64,000 bases of DNA from Prunus persica (taxonomy: Eukaryota; Streptophyta; Magnoliopsida; Rosales; Rosaceae): positions 8,266,040-8,330,039 of the forward strand of contig NC_034011.1 of NCBI RefSeq assembly GCF_000346465.2. Direction: 5' to 3'. The notes under the pieces were generated by a model that searched no databases, had not been told where the DNA came from, and saw only the letters and a list, made by a program, of their open reading frames with translations. Shown here one piece after another: positions 1 through 13,300 of the stretch (position 1 is its first letter; the number at the start of each line of letters is the position of its first letter). Both the position numbers and the translations under genes were made by a program.

Positions 1-691
1 CAGCATGACCATGCCCATTTTAGTTATTATGCTTTTTTTTTTTGAACAGCAAAAACAAAAGCAAAAACTTATTTAAGAAAAGAAAAAATTCACAGAAATA
101 CCAAATGAGCCCTAAACATGTCGAAACAACCTTCACGTTTTCTTGTAGGTCACGTCATATATCTTGTCTCTGGAGTGAGGAGCTCATAAATAGAACAACC
201 TTTAATTGTTGCACCACCCAACCTGATTAATGTGTGAAGAATAAAAAGCCATTGAAGCTTGTCTGTCTCGTATCTGCATAAGTTTTTTGTTCGAGAATTA
301 GGAGATTAGTTGCTTCACATGATACAGGTTGAAAATTACAGGAAAAAGCTCACTAATAGCACCACTGTAGCAATGTACTCTAATAACACTATTACTGTAC
401 TTTATCAACAAGATCGACACAATATTAATATTTTATTTATGTCATATCAAGCCTATCTTGGACTATTTGCTATCGTTATGGGACAATATGTAGCAATCTT
501 GACAACATGTTGAAATGATATAGAGATAATGAGACTATTTGCTACAATATTAATGCTGTTTGAGAGCATTTCCCATTTATAAGATGGAATCAAGATATCA
601 ACCATTCTATTTTCCCATTAATCCAGCAATTATTTTGTCATTTACTAGCATCCTTCAAAGAAGGTAGAAAATAAGGATGAGACTCACCAAT
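1..691. other. 3' flank of the NUDX3-type gene, no gene seen
   Basis: This AT-rich stretch lies beyond the stop codon of the minus-strand Nudix/DPP III gene and probably holds its 3' UTR and terminator region. The short open frames here show no domain, no codon bias and no splice-linked partner. I see no RNA gene or clear repeat. Confidence 0.5.
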
Positions 692-3600
692 TTAGCATCT
701 TTGCTCCAATATTTTATCAATTACCGAGAACGCGGGCACTATATCCACAGGTACCTACACAAAATTAGAAGATACTAGTAACTATGTGATAAAAATTGTT
801 GTGATAAATAGTTCAGAAATTAAAAGGCAGTTTACAGTCCAAAGAATTCTGGCTCATAGAACTGAGTTTGGAAGTTTAAATTACATTGGGTTTCCATAAC
901 ATAAAAGAAGAAAGGGGAGATTATAAACTTTAGATGCACTGACTGAGCCTTCTTTAGGGTTCGGGACTTGAGGAAACGTCAGAAGGATGGACGAGGACAA
1001 ATTATGTCCATGTAAATTAATATGAAATGTCCCTTGGTTTATTAAGAGATTTATATAACTAGAAGCAACACAAAAAATATTTTCCACCAATTATTCGCTA
1101 GAGGGTCAAAAAATGCATCATTCTTTTGCCTATTAAACAAATGCTTATTTATCATATATTCATGTCAATCTGATAAACTAAAAAGACATTAGGCATGAAG
1201 TGAGGCATTTCATTTCACGAGTCTGAAAAAAGTGAGAAAGACTGTTGCTAAAATATACTCAAGACAATGCTCAAAATCCAAAGCTCGAAAGCATATGGAA
1301 ACATCCCCCAGAAGGGGCACAGTAGAAACAACCCAAAACCAAAACCTTGGCTACTAGTGGAAAGCCCAAACATCTTAAAACCAATAGTCATGATTATTCA
1401 TTCATGCATGGAGTCATCTTCTTTCCTCAATTGAGTGATGACATAATCAACTGAAATCAGCCATCTTTTTGCAAATCTTATTTGTAGTGCAAGATGTCAT
1501 CATCTATTAGATACTTAATATGACTGCATCCTTAATGCTTGTTATGAAAATTGCATACTAGGTGCATTAATTATTTATGTTTAGAGCTTAATTATTGAAA
1601 TATTTGTTATACCTGAATTTTCTCCAATCTTTGCAAAGCAACTTTTAATGGGTCCGTCAGTTTGCAGTGTTTCTGAAGCAGCAAATTTGCAGCCTCTTTG
1701 TCACCTTTTGCTTGTATGGTGAGTATCTCCCTACTCAGGCTCTCAACTGCACCTTCAACCTTTTACAAAAATGAAGGAATACTTATACATAGCCTTGATG
1801 TGTCATCTCACGAGGCAAAACAAGAAAATTGAGGCAGTAATACCTTGGTAAAGTCAACAGAAAATGTTTCCTCAGGGTTCAAGATAAAGGCTCCTTTCTC
1901 ATACAACCAGTTAAACTGCAATGCTTGTCCTTTTCTGAAAACATATAGTAAGTATAAGATACTTGGTGGCCAAACATACTAGTATAGTATAATGAATTGC
2001 TAGCTTACCCGTGAGCTTCCTCAAGACCAAACCGCACTGAGCGGAAGCATCCAGCAAGAAATGAAACATACATGGACTTCAATAAAGTCTTTGGGAGCAA
2101 ATCCTGGACTCCCTCAGAAAAATAAAACCAGTTAACAAGCATAAGCAGAAGAACAATGCCACTAGTATATGAATTCCATTGGTAATAACATAACTGCTTA
2201 GGATATTTACTAATAAAAATGAAAATACAAGAGGTCCACTGTCATCTCTTGATAATAACATAATTGACCAAAGAAAGAAAGATGGAAATGCGTTGGAAAA
2301 CGTGTAAAACAAACCATCCCACTAAAGTGATAAAGTGATGTAAAGCACCGTCAAGAAAATAAATGGCCACTCACCTTGTGGATTAGGAATTTCAACGCCC
2401 AAAGGCCAACTATATCAGCTTTTGCTTCTTCCAGAGCGGAGTGGAGTTCTTGCAGTTCCTTTATCGGGAGATGAAACAGACACAAGGCAAACCAGAGTTG
2501 GCATTAAGAAAATAGTGCAGACTTGAGGTAGTTAATCTTCAAAAAACGACTTCTATAATTGCTTTTTCTTAACATGTTGTAAATGACATTAGAAGCATAC
2601 TAAGAACAAGAATTTGACTATAATCGTCAATAAATTGAACAGAAATTGTTGGAAAACCTTTCATTAATAAAATACAGATCATCTAATAGATGCTTCACAG
2701 CTAACAAACCCTCCATCAGTTGGAGAAATTCATAGACATCTAAAACTGCAAATAACAGAACATGCAACTAAGGTTCCTGGGGACATATCAACAACCGCGA
2801 GTATCACATGTAGTCACCGGGAGTCTTCCTAAAAAGAATATTACATGATTCCGATGCGGATTCATTCTTCACAAAATTTGAGCTAAAACTTCTAAAGTTT
2901 CTTACAATAGATGCTCCATTTGAAGAATCACTAGAAATATCATTGCCCACATTAACAACCTAGGCATCACGTGCCTACATACAGGATGACAAGATGTGCC
3001 TCAACATTTCAACAATGCAGTCATCAGAGCTAGATACTATGATATGCCTCCACAATACAAAGACACCACGTGTCTTCATAAAACTATGGTGGGCATCACC
3101 TGCCCTACTGCAACGACCAACTGTAACACTTTTCAGCTTAAAAGGGGACATATATGTTTAAACAAACTGCACTTCAACACCAAACTGAAGAACAAAACTA
3201 AACTTCAATAACTATCTAGTAAGGAGCACCCTAAACATCATTAAGCAACCATGCGAAGGACACACGAATGATTACTACTAAACGTCAACAACAATATGTT
3301 TTGATCATATGGGCAAACGAGATTTTCCAGGACCAAGACCGGAAACACAACAGAATTTATAGACACCAATACCCGATGACAGATGTCAAAGATGAAAGAA
3401 TAACAACCAGATGTCCAATGGCTTCTAAAAGTGATGAGAGAGAACTCTGGACAGTAATGTGGAAACATATCATATAAATTATATATATATCATAGCGAAG
3501 TCAACCAAATGACTTAACGGCAAGCCATCTGGTAGGAGGAATGATTTTTATCTAATACACTAGGTCTCAGAAACAACGCTTTGATATCTATGTTGAGAAA

Positions 3601-6600
3601 AATAGGGAGAAAATAACAAATATATTCATCATAAGTGCACAACCCTATCACAATAGGAAAATTTTTTTTACCTCAACATACAAGTAGGAAACCAACTATC
3701 CAAAGAATCTTCATTACGACATATATATAATATATATTTCACTTTAACAGACACTTGCACAGTTTTTTGGTAAATAGGCTGACACTTAGTTTGGCACCCA
3801 AGTTTTCCTCACAATTCCTTTTGGCCAGTAAAGCTACTAACTGGGACTTTAACAAAGTGTTGCTTCCTGTAACACTTTAATTTTTAAATATGTTTATGTT
3901 GTCTGCCTGCAATAAGGATAGGTAGGTAGAGCTATGAAATTCAACCTCAAATTGATATGTGCATTCACCAGAAACTTTTTTTTTTTTTGGAAACATGTTT
4001 ATGTTGTCTGCTGTAATCATGTAACATAGAAGGGATAATTCTGTTGTTCATGTGGCTGTCTTGAAAATATGTTTATGTTGTCTGCTGTAATCATGTACCA
4101 TAGAAGGGATAATTCTGTTGTTCATATGGCTATCTTAGACATGCCTGCTGTTTGATTTTGTTCGTTCTGCTGGTCATTCACCAGAAACAATTACTACAAC
4201 ATTAAGGGAAATTTTAATGGGACCCAACAATTTTCTTTTGAGACCCGACTCTTATTTGAAATGTGAATTGTCCATTTTACCCCAATATGAAATTACCATT
4301 AAGGACACAAAGCATTTAAAAGGAAAAACAGATGTTCTCACTAGACCCAACAGCATCAACACATATGCCTAGAAACCTCATCACCTTCCACAAACCCTCA
4401 CTTATTCAAACTTTTTTTCTCTCACAATACTGAACATGTAAGTAAACCTAACAGAACTTAGATGCTCACATTGATGGAAAGAAACTATTATTGATGGATG
4501 GAGTGTTAAAATCTTTGTTTGGAGGCCTCCAAATGAGCTATCAACCGACACTGTTTGATTTACCTAAAAGAAAATTTCCCTAACAATAAAATTTTATCAA
4601 CTCTCCCGTTCTGTTAGATATGTTGAACCTTAGTTTGGAACAAAAGTTTAGATTACTATAAGCAGCAATGCAATCCAACAAAGGTTGTCAAAACAAATTA
4701 TAGTGAACAAGTAAACAACATAACTTAGAGAGTTGTCACTGACCAATCTCACTGTAGACTTTCTACCATTTGGAAGTGTTATGCTATGAGGTCCAATCCC
4801 ATGGCAGCACTCATGGCAAATTGTGTGAGTAAAGAAAGATTCAAAATCTACAAGTTCTTGTTGTTCCTTTGTAATACAAACATCGGCTATAGGCTGAAGA
4901 ATGTGCTTGAACCTGGTTTAGCATAGCCGTTCAGACATTACCTTCCGAACACAACAGATGAATATTTCGAAAAGCAATAATTGATATTTATCCAAGTACA
5001 TGACAAACATAAAAATGAAGGAAATTTTTACTTAGCCTCTGAGATATTCTTCAGCATGACCATTGATGTTCCTCGATCTTTTACTATATGCTCGTCATTT
5101 GGTAGATTAAAAGCAACAGTTTGAGGACCCTTTACATCCTGAGGTGAAACTTGAAGTTGTCAACGTCACTTCACCAACCAGTTAAAGTTGCATATACAAT
5201 AAACACAGAAGTAGATGACTCTGACCTCGATGGACACTATACAATTAAGGACAAAAATTACCAAACCCATGGCACTTAATAGATTTATTTGTGATAGGTA
5301 AATTTATGTCAAACTCAAACCTAAACCTGAAGATGCATTTATTTTATATTTCTCCATTCTAATATTTTTCATTGACTATTATCTCGCCGAGTATACTGCT
5401 CATCGCTCGATGTCACACACAGAGAGAGAGAGAGAGAGAGAGAACTACAGCAAAAGGATTTTTTGTTTTTTGTTTTTTTACGTTAGCACTAGAAGCAGGG
5501 CAAACCATAATGCTTCTAATCAATAAGTTGCAAGTGGCCATAAAATAGAATCATCTTGAAAGATTTTCCCGAGTCTAAACTTACTCCTGCATTATAAAGA
5601 AGATCGATGACTCGAATAGGAGCAGAAATCACATCTTTGGACTTGTACACATTGTCCAGTGGGAGATTTTGCTCCAGAACCTTATAAACAAACAATAATA
5701 GTAACTGATAGTTAGAAGGGATAACAAAGTTTGTCAGGATAATTCTTTTTCGGTAAGCTATTAAATCTCTAGTAGAAAATGATTGTACAATAGTACCTGC
5801 AAATTATCACCAAAAAGTTTTAATTGAGCTGTTGCTTTGTCATCCCGAACTCCAATAAATGCTTCAAATGTAGCCTAAGATAAAACGCAGTTCAATTACA
5901 TCTAAAGGCAGAAAACTTACTACCATGCTATCACATGAGTTCTCAAGTAGGTCCTTTTAGACAATAAACACCAAAATGCAAGAAATATAAAAATTATTCA
6001 CTTTTAAAAAGGAATAAATTTGAGATCAATATCATTGTAAATGTATGTTACACCTAAGTTCACAAATTTAAACTACAAGGTCATGAATACAGAAGCTCAA
6101 AACACAAGGGTGCTCCATATAAAAATACCTTATATCCAAAAAGAGCATCTTCATATGTTTCATATGGACCAATAGTAACATCCAGCTTTGAGTCCTATAG
6201 CAGAACAGTAGACAAAAATAAAGGCTAGATCAACAGTTTAATGCTCTTAAGACTTTACAGAAAATAATAAAATTTCAAGAGGAAAATAAGAAAGCTCCCA
6301 TACTTCATGGGGTAAAAATTCACGTTATACAAATGAACTTGATGCCATTTTAGAGAATTGAAGTTCAAGAACAAAAGTTTCTGTAATTAAGTGCATTTTT
6401 TTATAAGGTCATTTCCTTTTAAGATAAATGTATGTAACTATTCATTTTTTATAGTAAACATACTGCTAAAATTAACAGGTAAAAGAGAGCCATGACTAGG
6501 CTCCTTTTTTCATTTGTAACTTTTTATGAGAAACTATGTGCACTTAGTATATACATAGTGAATGATGTCCACTGAATATACAAAAAAAATTATATTACAT

Positions 6601-7355
6601 CATAGGCTTTTGTTGTCGCATAACATGTCCATTAGCATCTAGTTGAGGTCTCCTATCCAATTTCAATGTGTTGGAATTTCAATTTTGTAAAAATTGAATG
6701 ATCTTGAAGTTGGTGAGTGTTCTACCCTACTTTCTTTGAGTACAAATGTCGTATGATAGAGATTATACAGAAGGTGGATAATGGAATCAGCTTGCAACTT
6801 TTTTGTTTTTTGTTTTTGTGTGTGTAATCCTATTTCAGCAAGCTGGTTGGTGAATCATCTCTTCATATTTTTAACCCCATCTCGATGATTCGGAGGTCTA
6901 AGTCAACTTATGACCTTACTGGTGTAACATGTGCAAAGAGGCTACTAAAAGTATTCATTTCACCGTCTCATTTGCTTGATGCTGTAGTACAGGTAGTTCC
7001 GAAAAATGAGGAGGTTGAGTTGGGTGATTTCACATTCACTAGTGGAGAAACATTGTGCTTTTGGTGATGGGAAACAAGCTTGTGAAATTGTAGTCTGTTG
7101 ACAATTTTGTAGGCCATTTTGGTGGAAAAGAACGGTAGAATATGTGAAACCAAGTGTGAGGAAGAAATGTATCTATAGTGGGGCAGAGTCAAAATTTGGG
7201 CATCACTGTGGTTTTGATGTCCATAAATTAAAGATATAGTGCAGAAATTTTGCTGTCAGTTTGATTCTATCTTCAGTGGACTGCTGGTTCACAGTTGTAT
7301 TGCTGTTTAGTTTAGTTAACAAAAATGACTGTGGTCATTATTTAAAAAATCAAAT

Positions 7356-7397
<42 letters not shown>

Positions 7398-10300
7398 TGT
7401 CAATGGGTAATACAATAGGGGATTCCATATTCATATATAATATAACCCCATTGTACAGCAGAGGGATGGACATGGGTTGGATCAGGTCATGCAACTTTAG
7501 AAAACAAGATATTCTAGATTGTAAATTACACAAAAATCAATTAAAGGATCAAGCCGTTTGATTAATAGTGACTTCAATACATTGATAACCACAATAAAAC
7601 TTCAACATATTAATAAACCAGCTCATGGTAAAATTCTCTCTAGAAACGAACAGTAACTATAGTTATAACTGTGTATCAACACCATTTAATTTATGATTGT
7701 AAACGGTATATTTAAATACTGTACTAACCAACTCCATCCAGGCTATATCCGAGTCATAGTAGTCATTTGAAAGAAAAGCATCGGCCTTGCTGTGAAGAAA
7801 CCTCTTCAAACTTCATAGAAAACACAAGATCAATTTAACGGTTGTACGAAGATGATATTTAGCATGACCACTGTCAAGTTTTGTAGGTTTACTATTTTTC
7901 CTAAAAGCTTAAGCTGGGATTTGGACCAATAATTATCATACTCTAACATGCAGAAATCACTATAGATTGGGAAACTTCAATTGCAGAGAATCAAACTACT
8001 ATCTCCAGCTCTAATAGCTTATTAAGCTTAAAAAATTGTTGAACGCATTTTCATTGATGCAGTAATGAGTTTAAATACAGAGGTTGCACAGCTAAAAGAA
8101 AAAAAGTAATTTCAGGCTTTACGAGATACGACGTAAGACGGATATAGGCAAATGTTTTTTTATGTCCCTTGATATTTCGTTGTGATATGCTACTGGATAT
8201 CAGTCATAAATCAGCTATATTTACAGCCAAATATTAAGGGATGGCTCAACGCACATAAAATCAACCATATATCACAGCAAAATACGAAGGGAATTTTCTT
8301 GGACTCTTGCCTTGTAAAGCATGAAATCTCTGTATTTAAACCCATGCTGCACCATGAAATGCATATAAAATTCTTAACTTAGAATCAGCAATGAAACAGC
8401 TTAGAAGAAAAGAAATTCGTCAAACTCATACCTAGGAGAACTGGCCAAGTCACCAGCTTTATGCAAGAACTCAGCAGCTCGTGTGATGGAAGAATTATAC
8501 TCTTCGGAGAAAGGAACACTATATAGATCATGAGTGGAACCCACTGAATGATTTGTGCTGCTAACTGTACTACTATACAAGGAAGAATCCAGACTGAATT
8601 CACTGTGTCTTTTAATAACAGTGAAAAAGCCTGTTGCAGCTTGTTGTTGGTCCTCTGTTAGACTGGTCTTCCACAATTCAAATTCCTACACAAAAAGAAA
8701 TTTACTGGTGTTCGTATATCTATAAGATCTTTTTTTCTACAATACAATCAGCTCAATCATATACCACTTTGTCCATGTCTGGCGGGTAGAAGTTTGCACC
8801 AGGTGGTTTCAGCACAGGAAACGCAGCTTTGTATTCAAGTCCCTTCCACCCAGTAACAGGTCTAGTCGCTTCAGGAAGCAACTTTATAGCCGAATCCGCA
8901 GTTGTCAAAAATGCCTCATTTTCATCAAGGGATGACCTGTTGATAGAAAATATTGCAGACATTTATTCAAGTAGTATCATCCAAAATTACACGAGCACAC
9001 CCATCCACCCACACACACATGCGCGCACACACAAATGGCACACGGTACATTTGTAGGTAAAAATCGCATGTGCATAGTATACACCTGAAAGAAAACTAAG
9101 TTGAAGAAGACATACCATGGACTCTTATTAATTACGTAATATTGCAGATATTTATTCAAGTAGTATCATCCAAAATTACATGAGCACACCCATCCACCCA
9201 CACACACACACACATGCACATACACATGGCACACAGTACATTTGTAGGTAAAAATAGCATGTGCATAGTATACACCTGAAAGAAAACTAAGTTGAAGAAG
9301 ACATACCATGGACTCTTATTAATTACGTAATACATCCATTTCAATTTGTCTAACTGTGATGCATCAGCATGCTCCTTTAACCAATCTCGTAGAACTGGAT
9401 TACTGTACCAAACCTAAATGTAAAATCAGAAACAAAGAATGAAAAAAAAAAATTAGAAATGGACACTACAACATAGATTAAGAATATAATAATAATAACA
9501 TATGTGCCTGACAAACTAGGTTCAACACAAGGAAAATTACAAGGTATTTGCATAGCTCCCCCTTGGCTCAGTTAGTGCATTTTTACTTGCATACGAAGAA
9601 AGAAATTATAGTGCAAAGTTATTCCACAATATGTGTATGCCGATGCACACTATTGGTGATACTCGAATCTACCATGCAGCAGCACATATCATTATTTTCA
9701 TCCATACTAACAGTCTTTATGTATCAGAATAACATAACAGCACAAATACACAGGTTGTTTAATTATCTAACAATGCACGTGTTTCATTACAAATCTATTC
9801 AACCTGCAGGTAAAAGATTTCGTCCATAATTGCTGCAGCCTTAATTAGTAACACCAGAGCCTCCCTGTCTGCATCTGGAAGCCCTGCTAACTGCATCAAG
9901 GAAACAAAATATGCTCAACTTCACTTGGAGGACCCAACCAACTACATTTTGGGGAAAAGAAAAAGGAAGGACACAACCAACTACAAGACGAAGAAAAAGA
10001 AGAAGAAGATTGCTGATGCACAAGAGATGGGAGAGGGGAGGAGGAATTTCAACATCAAAGTATTTAATAAGCTATATTCCAGATACAAAGTTAAAATTTA
10101 AATAAGGCAACAAAAGTTACACCATCTTCTTGAAAATCTGTAACATTATGGTTCACCTTTTAGGTAAGAAAGCTGCTTGTACTTTCAACCAACTTTTAAA
10201 TCGTTTCAACGGTTTCATGTAACATGTTTACAAGTTACAGAACTGGTGGAAAGAGTAGTACTCAGGCTATGAAATACTCGCCAAAAAGGCACTAACTAAA

Positions 10301-13300
10301 TTGTATTCCCGGAATGTTGGATGAATAAACACAACAGCCACAAGGCTTGCAAAGAGCACAATGCCTTTGAAAGCCCTTGCATTCCTCTTCTTCCAGATGC
10401 ATACCAAATAATACCTACAGAATTCTCATTCCTTATCACTGAATCATGGTGCCAACCAAAACATCTCAATGCAGATTTTGGCATAAACAAATTGATCCCA
10501 CTTTGTCAAAACAAAAGATAAAGCTTCTTAGCAACTCAGGGTGCAGCAAAAACTTATAACCATTCTACCTTTCCAACTTCCAACTAAAACTTTTAATCAT
10601 TGCAGCATGACTGAATATTGTCTACATCCAATAAAATTTAAAGAAAAAAGAATAAACTAATTACATAATTTACTAAAGGAATAATAGATCTAAGAAATGA
10701 CCAAGGACAATAACCTCGGCACTGAGAGAAACAGGAGCATAACGTTGGAGTTGCTTTTGTAGAGATAAACTTCGAGCTATAGTGTTCTCCTTGTACCTTT
10801 AGGAAATTAAGATCAAATAGCTGACATAAGAAAGTAGTGAATATCGGGGAAATTTGAAACAGATAGTGATATACTATTGTATGTCTTTCAGTCTTCTTGA
10901 TACGGAATTAATGTTTTTCAGGCCGAGTAAATCAAAGAATAAAATTTTATTGCCATTGAGGCACAAGAACATTCATTATTCCATGACGCTAGCGATGAAC
11001 AATAAAAAGAAAGAAATTTAAATTTAAATTTCAAAATCTTTTTGTCTACACACAAAAATAAAAAATAAAAAACAGATATTGTTTCTTAAAAAATAAAAAA
11101 GAATAAGTTTAAAAATAAAAATAAAAATTTCTTGGAGATGCAACTAAATCCAGCCTTACATGGGTATCAGGACTTGGGAGTAAATTGTTTCTTGACCAGC
11201 TTAAGTCTTACAAGAAAGAATCTTCATATAGGCTAGTCATGGGATGGATCATTCCATCTCACTGATAAAATAAAATAAAAAATAAAAAAACTTAAAATGC
11301 TTTTCAATAGCATACCTCCTTGCAATTATGTCAAAAAGCTGACCGTATTCCCCATTTACATCATAGGGGACGTACTCAAGATCTTCTTTAGCAAGTAAGC
11401 TTCTATACTCCTCGTAAGAAATATATTTAACAGCAGAGACTTCTGTTTCCTGCCATTAGAGAGAAGAGATGTTCAGATTCTCATGATAATTTACATGGCA
11501 ACAATGGCTGCATAGCAAGCATTATCTAAATGAGTATAATTCAGCCATATGGTTGCATGTGCAATATCGTAGTTGCATTTTTTATATAAGCCAGCACATC
11601 TTCCTATTCTATTAGTTTTCACCCCTAGTCTTTGAACTGTTTCTATGAGTGATTAATAATTCTGATGGCCATATTTCCTGACTTAAAGATAATGTAATTA
11701 ATAGATCTTCCCAGAAAAGTCAAAGTATCATAAAATAGCAAAAAGATAAAACATGAATCATTGGAACTTCTATTTGACATACATCACCCTCCTCACCTGA
11801 AGAGTAAATGCCTCAAGAGGGATTGGATCTACAGTTGTAACCAAATATACATCATTGAATTCATTATTGATGAATTTTCCATCATTTGTTACACTGCATT
11901 CAAAATGTAACCAACATCAGTTAATACACAGCAGATCTTAACTATAAACAAAATACAAACATCATCACCGTCATCATTGTCATCCTTGCCCTTTGTCGTA
12001 ATTGTATTTTATTTTTATTTTTTTGAATAGAAACAATTGTATTAAAACAGGAACAAAAACAAAAGATACAAAAGGAATCCACAGCAGATAGAGAACAAGA
12101 CTAAAGAATAAAAACAACCCAGCTCTCACAAACCAAAGAGAAAACCCAGAACAACCCTAAGCTTTAAACCCAGACAAGCCCCGCTCCCTAGACAACCACA
12201 ACTAAGCCCTCAACAAATTGGTCGTTTCGGAACACCGACACCCGCTTTTCTATGAAAAAGAAAATTTAATATAGAGAAACATTACAATACAAAACTTAGT
12301 GAACCAGGAGTTCACCATCAAAATGATACAGCCCTAACAATCAAATCCAAAATACAACTTCTACATTGTATTTCAACTCTAAAAGACTATCCAGCAGCAG
12401 CTCCCCAATCTAATAAAATTACACAAAATGAGTTATCCCTAAAAGCTGGAGAAAGAGAAGCCCATAAAGATGCCCAACACCTGATTCTTTCCCAAGCATT
12501 CTCTTCTACATCCCCACTATAGTTCAACAAGATTCTTCTATTTCTCTTAAACCAAAATCACCCAAAAGTCAGCAAGCACAGTGCAATTCCACAAAACTCT
12601 TGCCTTCCTTCCACCACCAAAAGACATCTATTTTTCACAAAGAATGTTCGAAGGTGACTGAAGAATAACCTGCCTTTGTCCTAATTGTATGGAATAGAAC
12701 ATTGAATTCTCATCTTTCATTCTTTCATATTAAGATACAATGTCTTCTACTAAATCTGAAATCTTATATCTTTTTGTCTCACTTCTTCCCTTGTTAATTT
12801 TGGTTGGCTTCTTTAATCTTTTATCTTGTACTTTAGCATGTCTTTCTTTAGTTATAGATGCATCTAGTGGTCTATGTTGATTATGCCTACCTAAGCCTAA
12901 TTTCACGTATCTTATCACTTTCACTCCTAATTTTGTTGTAAATAGATTGGTTTCAATTCTGCCTTTTCTAGTCACACCCGTCTTCCATCTTCAAATTCTC
13001 ATTTTTCTACATGGATGCATTGCACTTGCTTTTGCTTTACCAGTCAACATTATGCCCCATACAAAACAGTTGGCCTCTGGACAGTTCTGTAAAACTTCCT
13101 TTTTAACCTATTTGGTATTCTTTAATCACATAACAGACCACTAGTTTGCCTCCACGTTGTCCACCCTTTTCTAACTCTATTTATTGAATCATCATCCATT
13201 TTCCTATGATTTCGCATTATTTATCCCAAATATCAGAAATAATTCGTAGCCCCCTGCACCTGTACTAAAGCTAATGTAAGTCTTTCAATTCACTCCAAAA

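Noticed and set aside
9548..9829. 93-codon plus-strand frame
   Set aside because: It is antisense to NUDX3 intron 7 and the end of exon 7, with no known domain.
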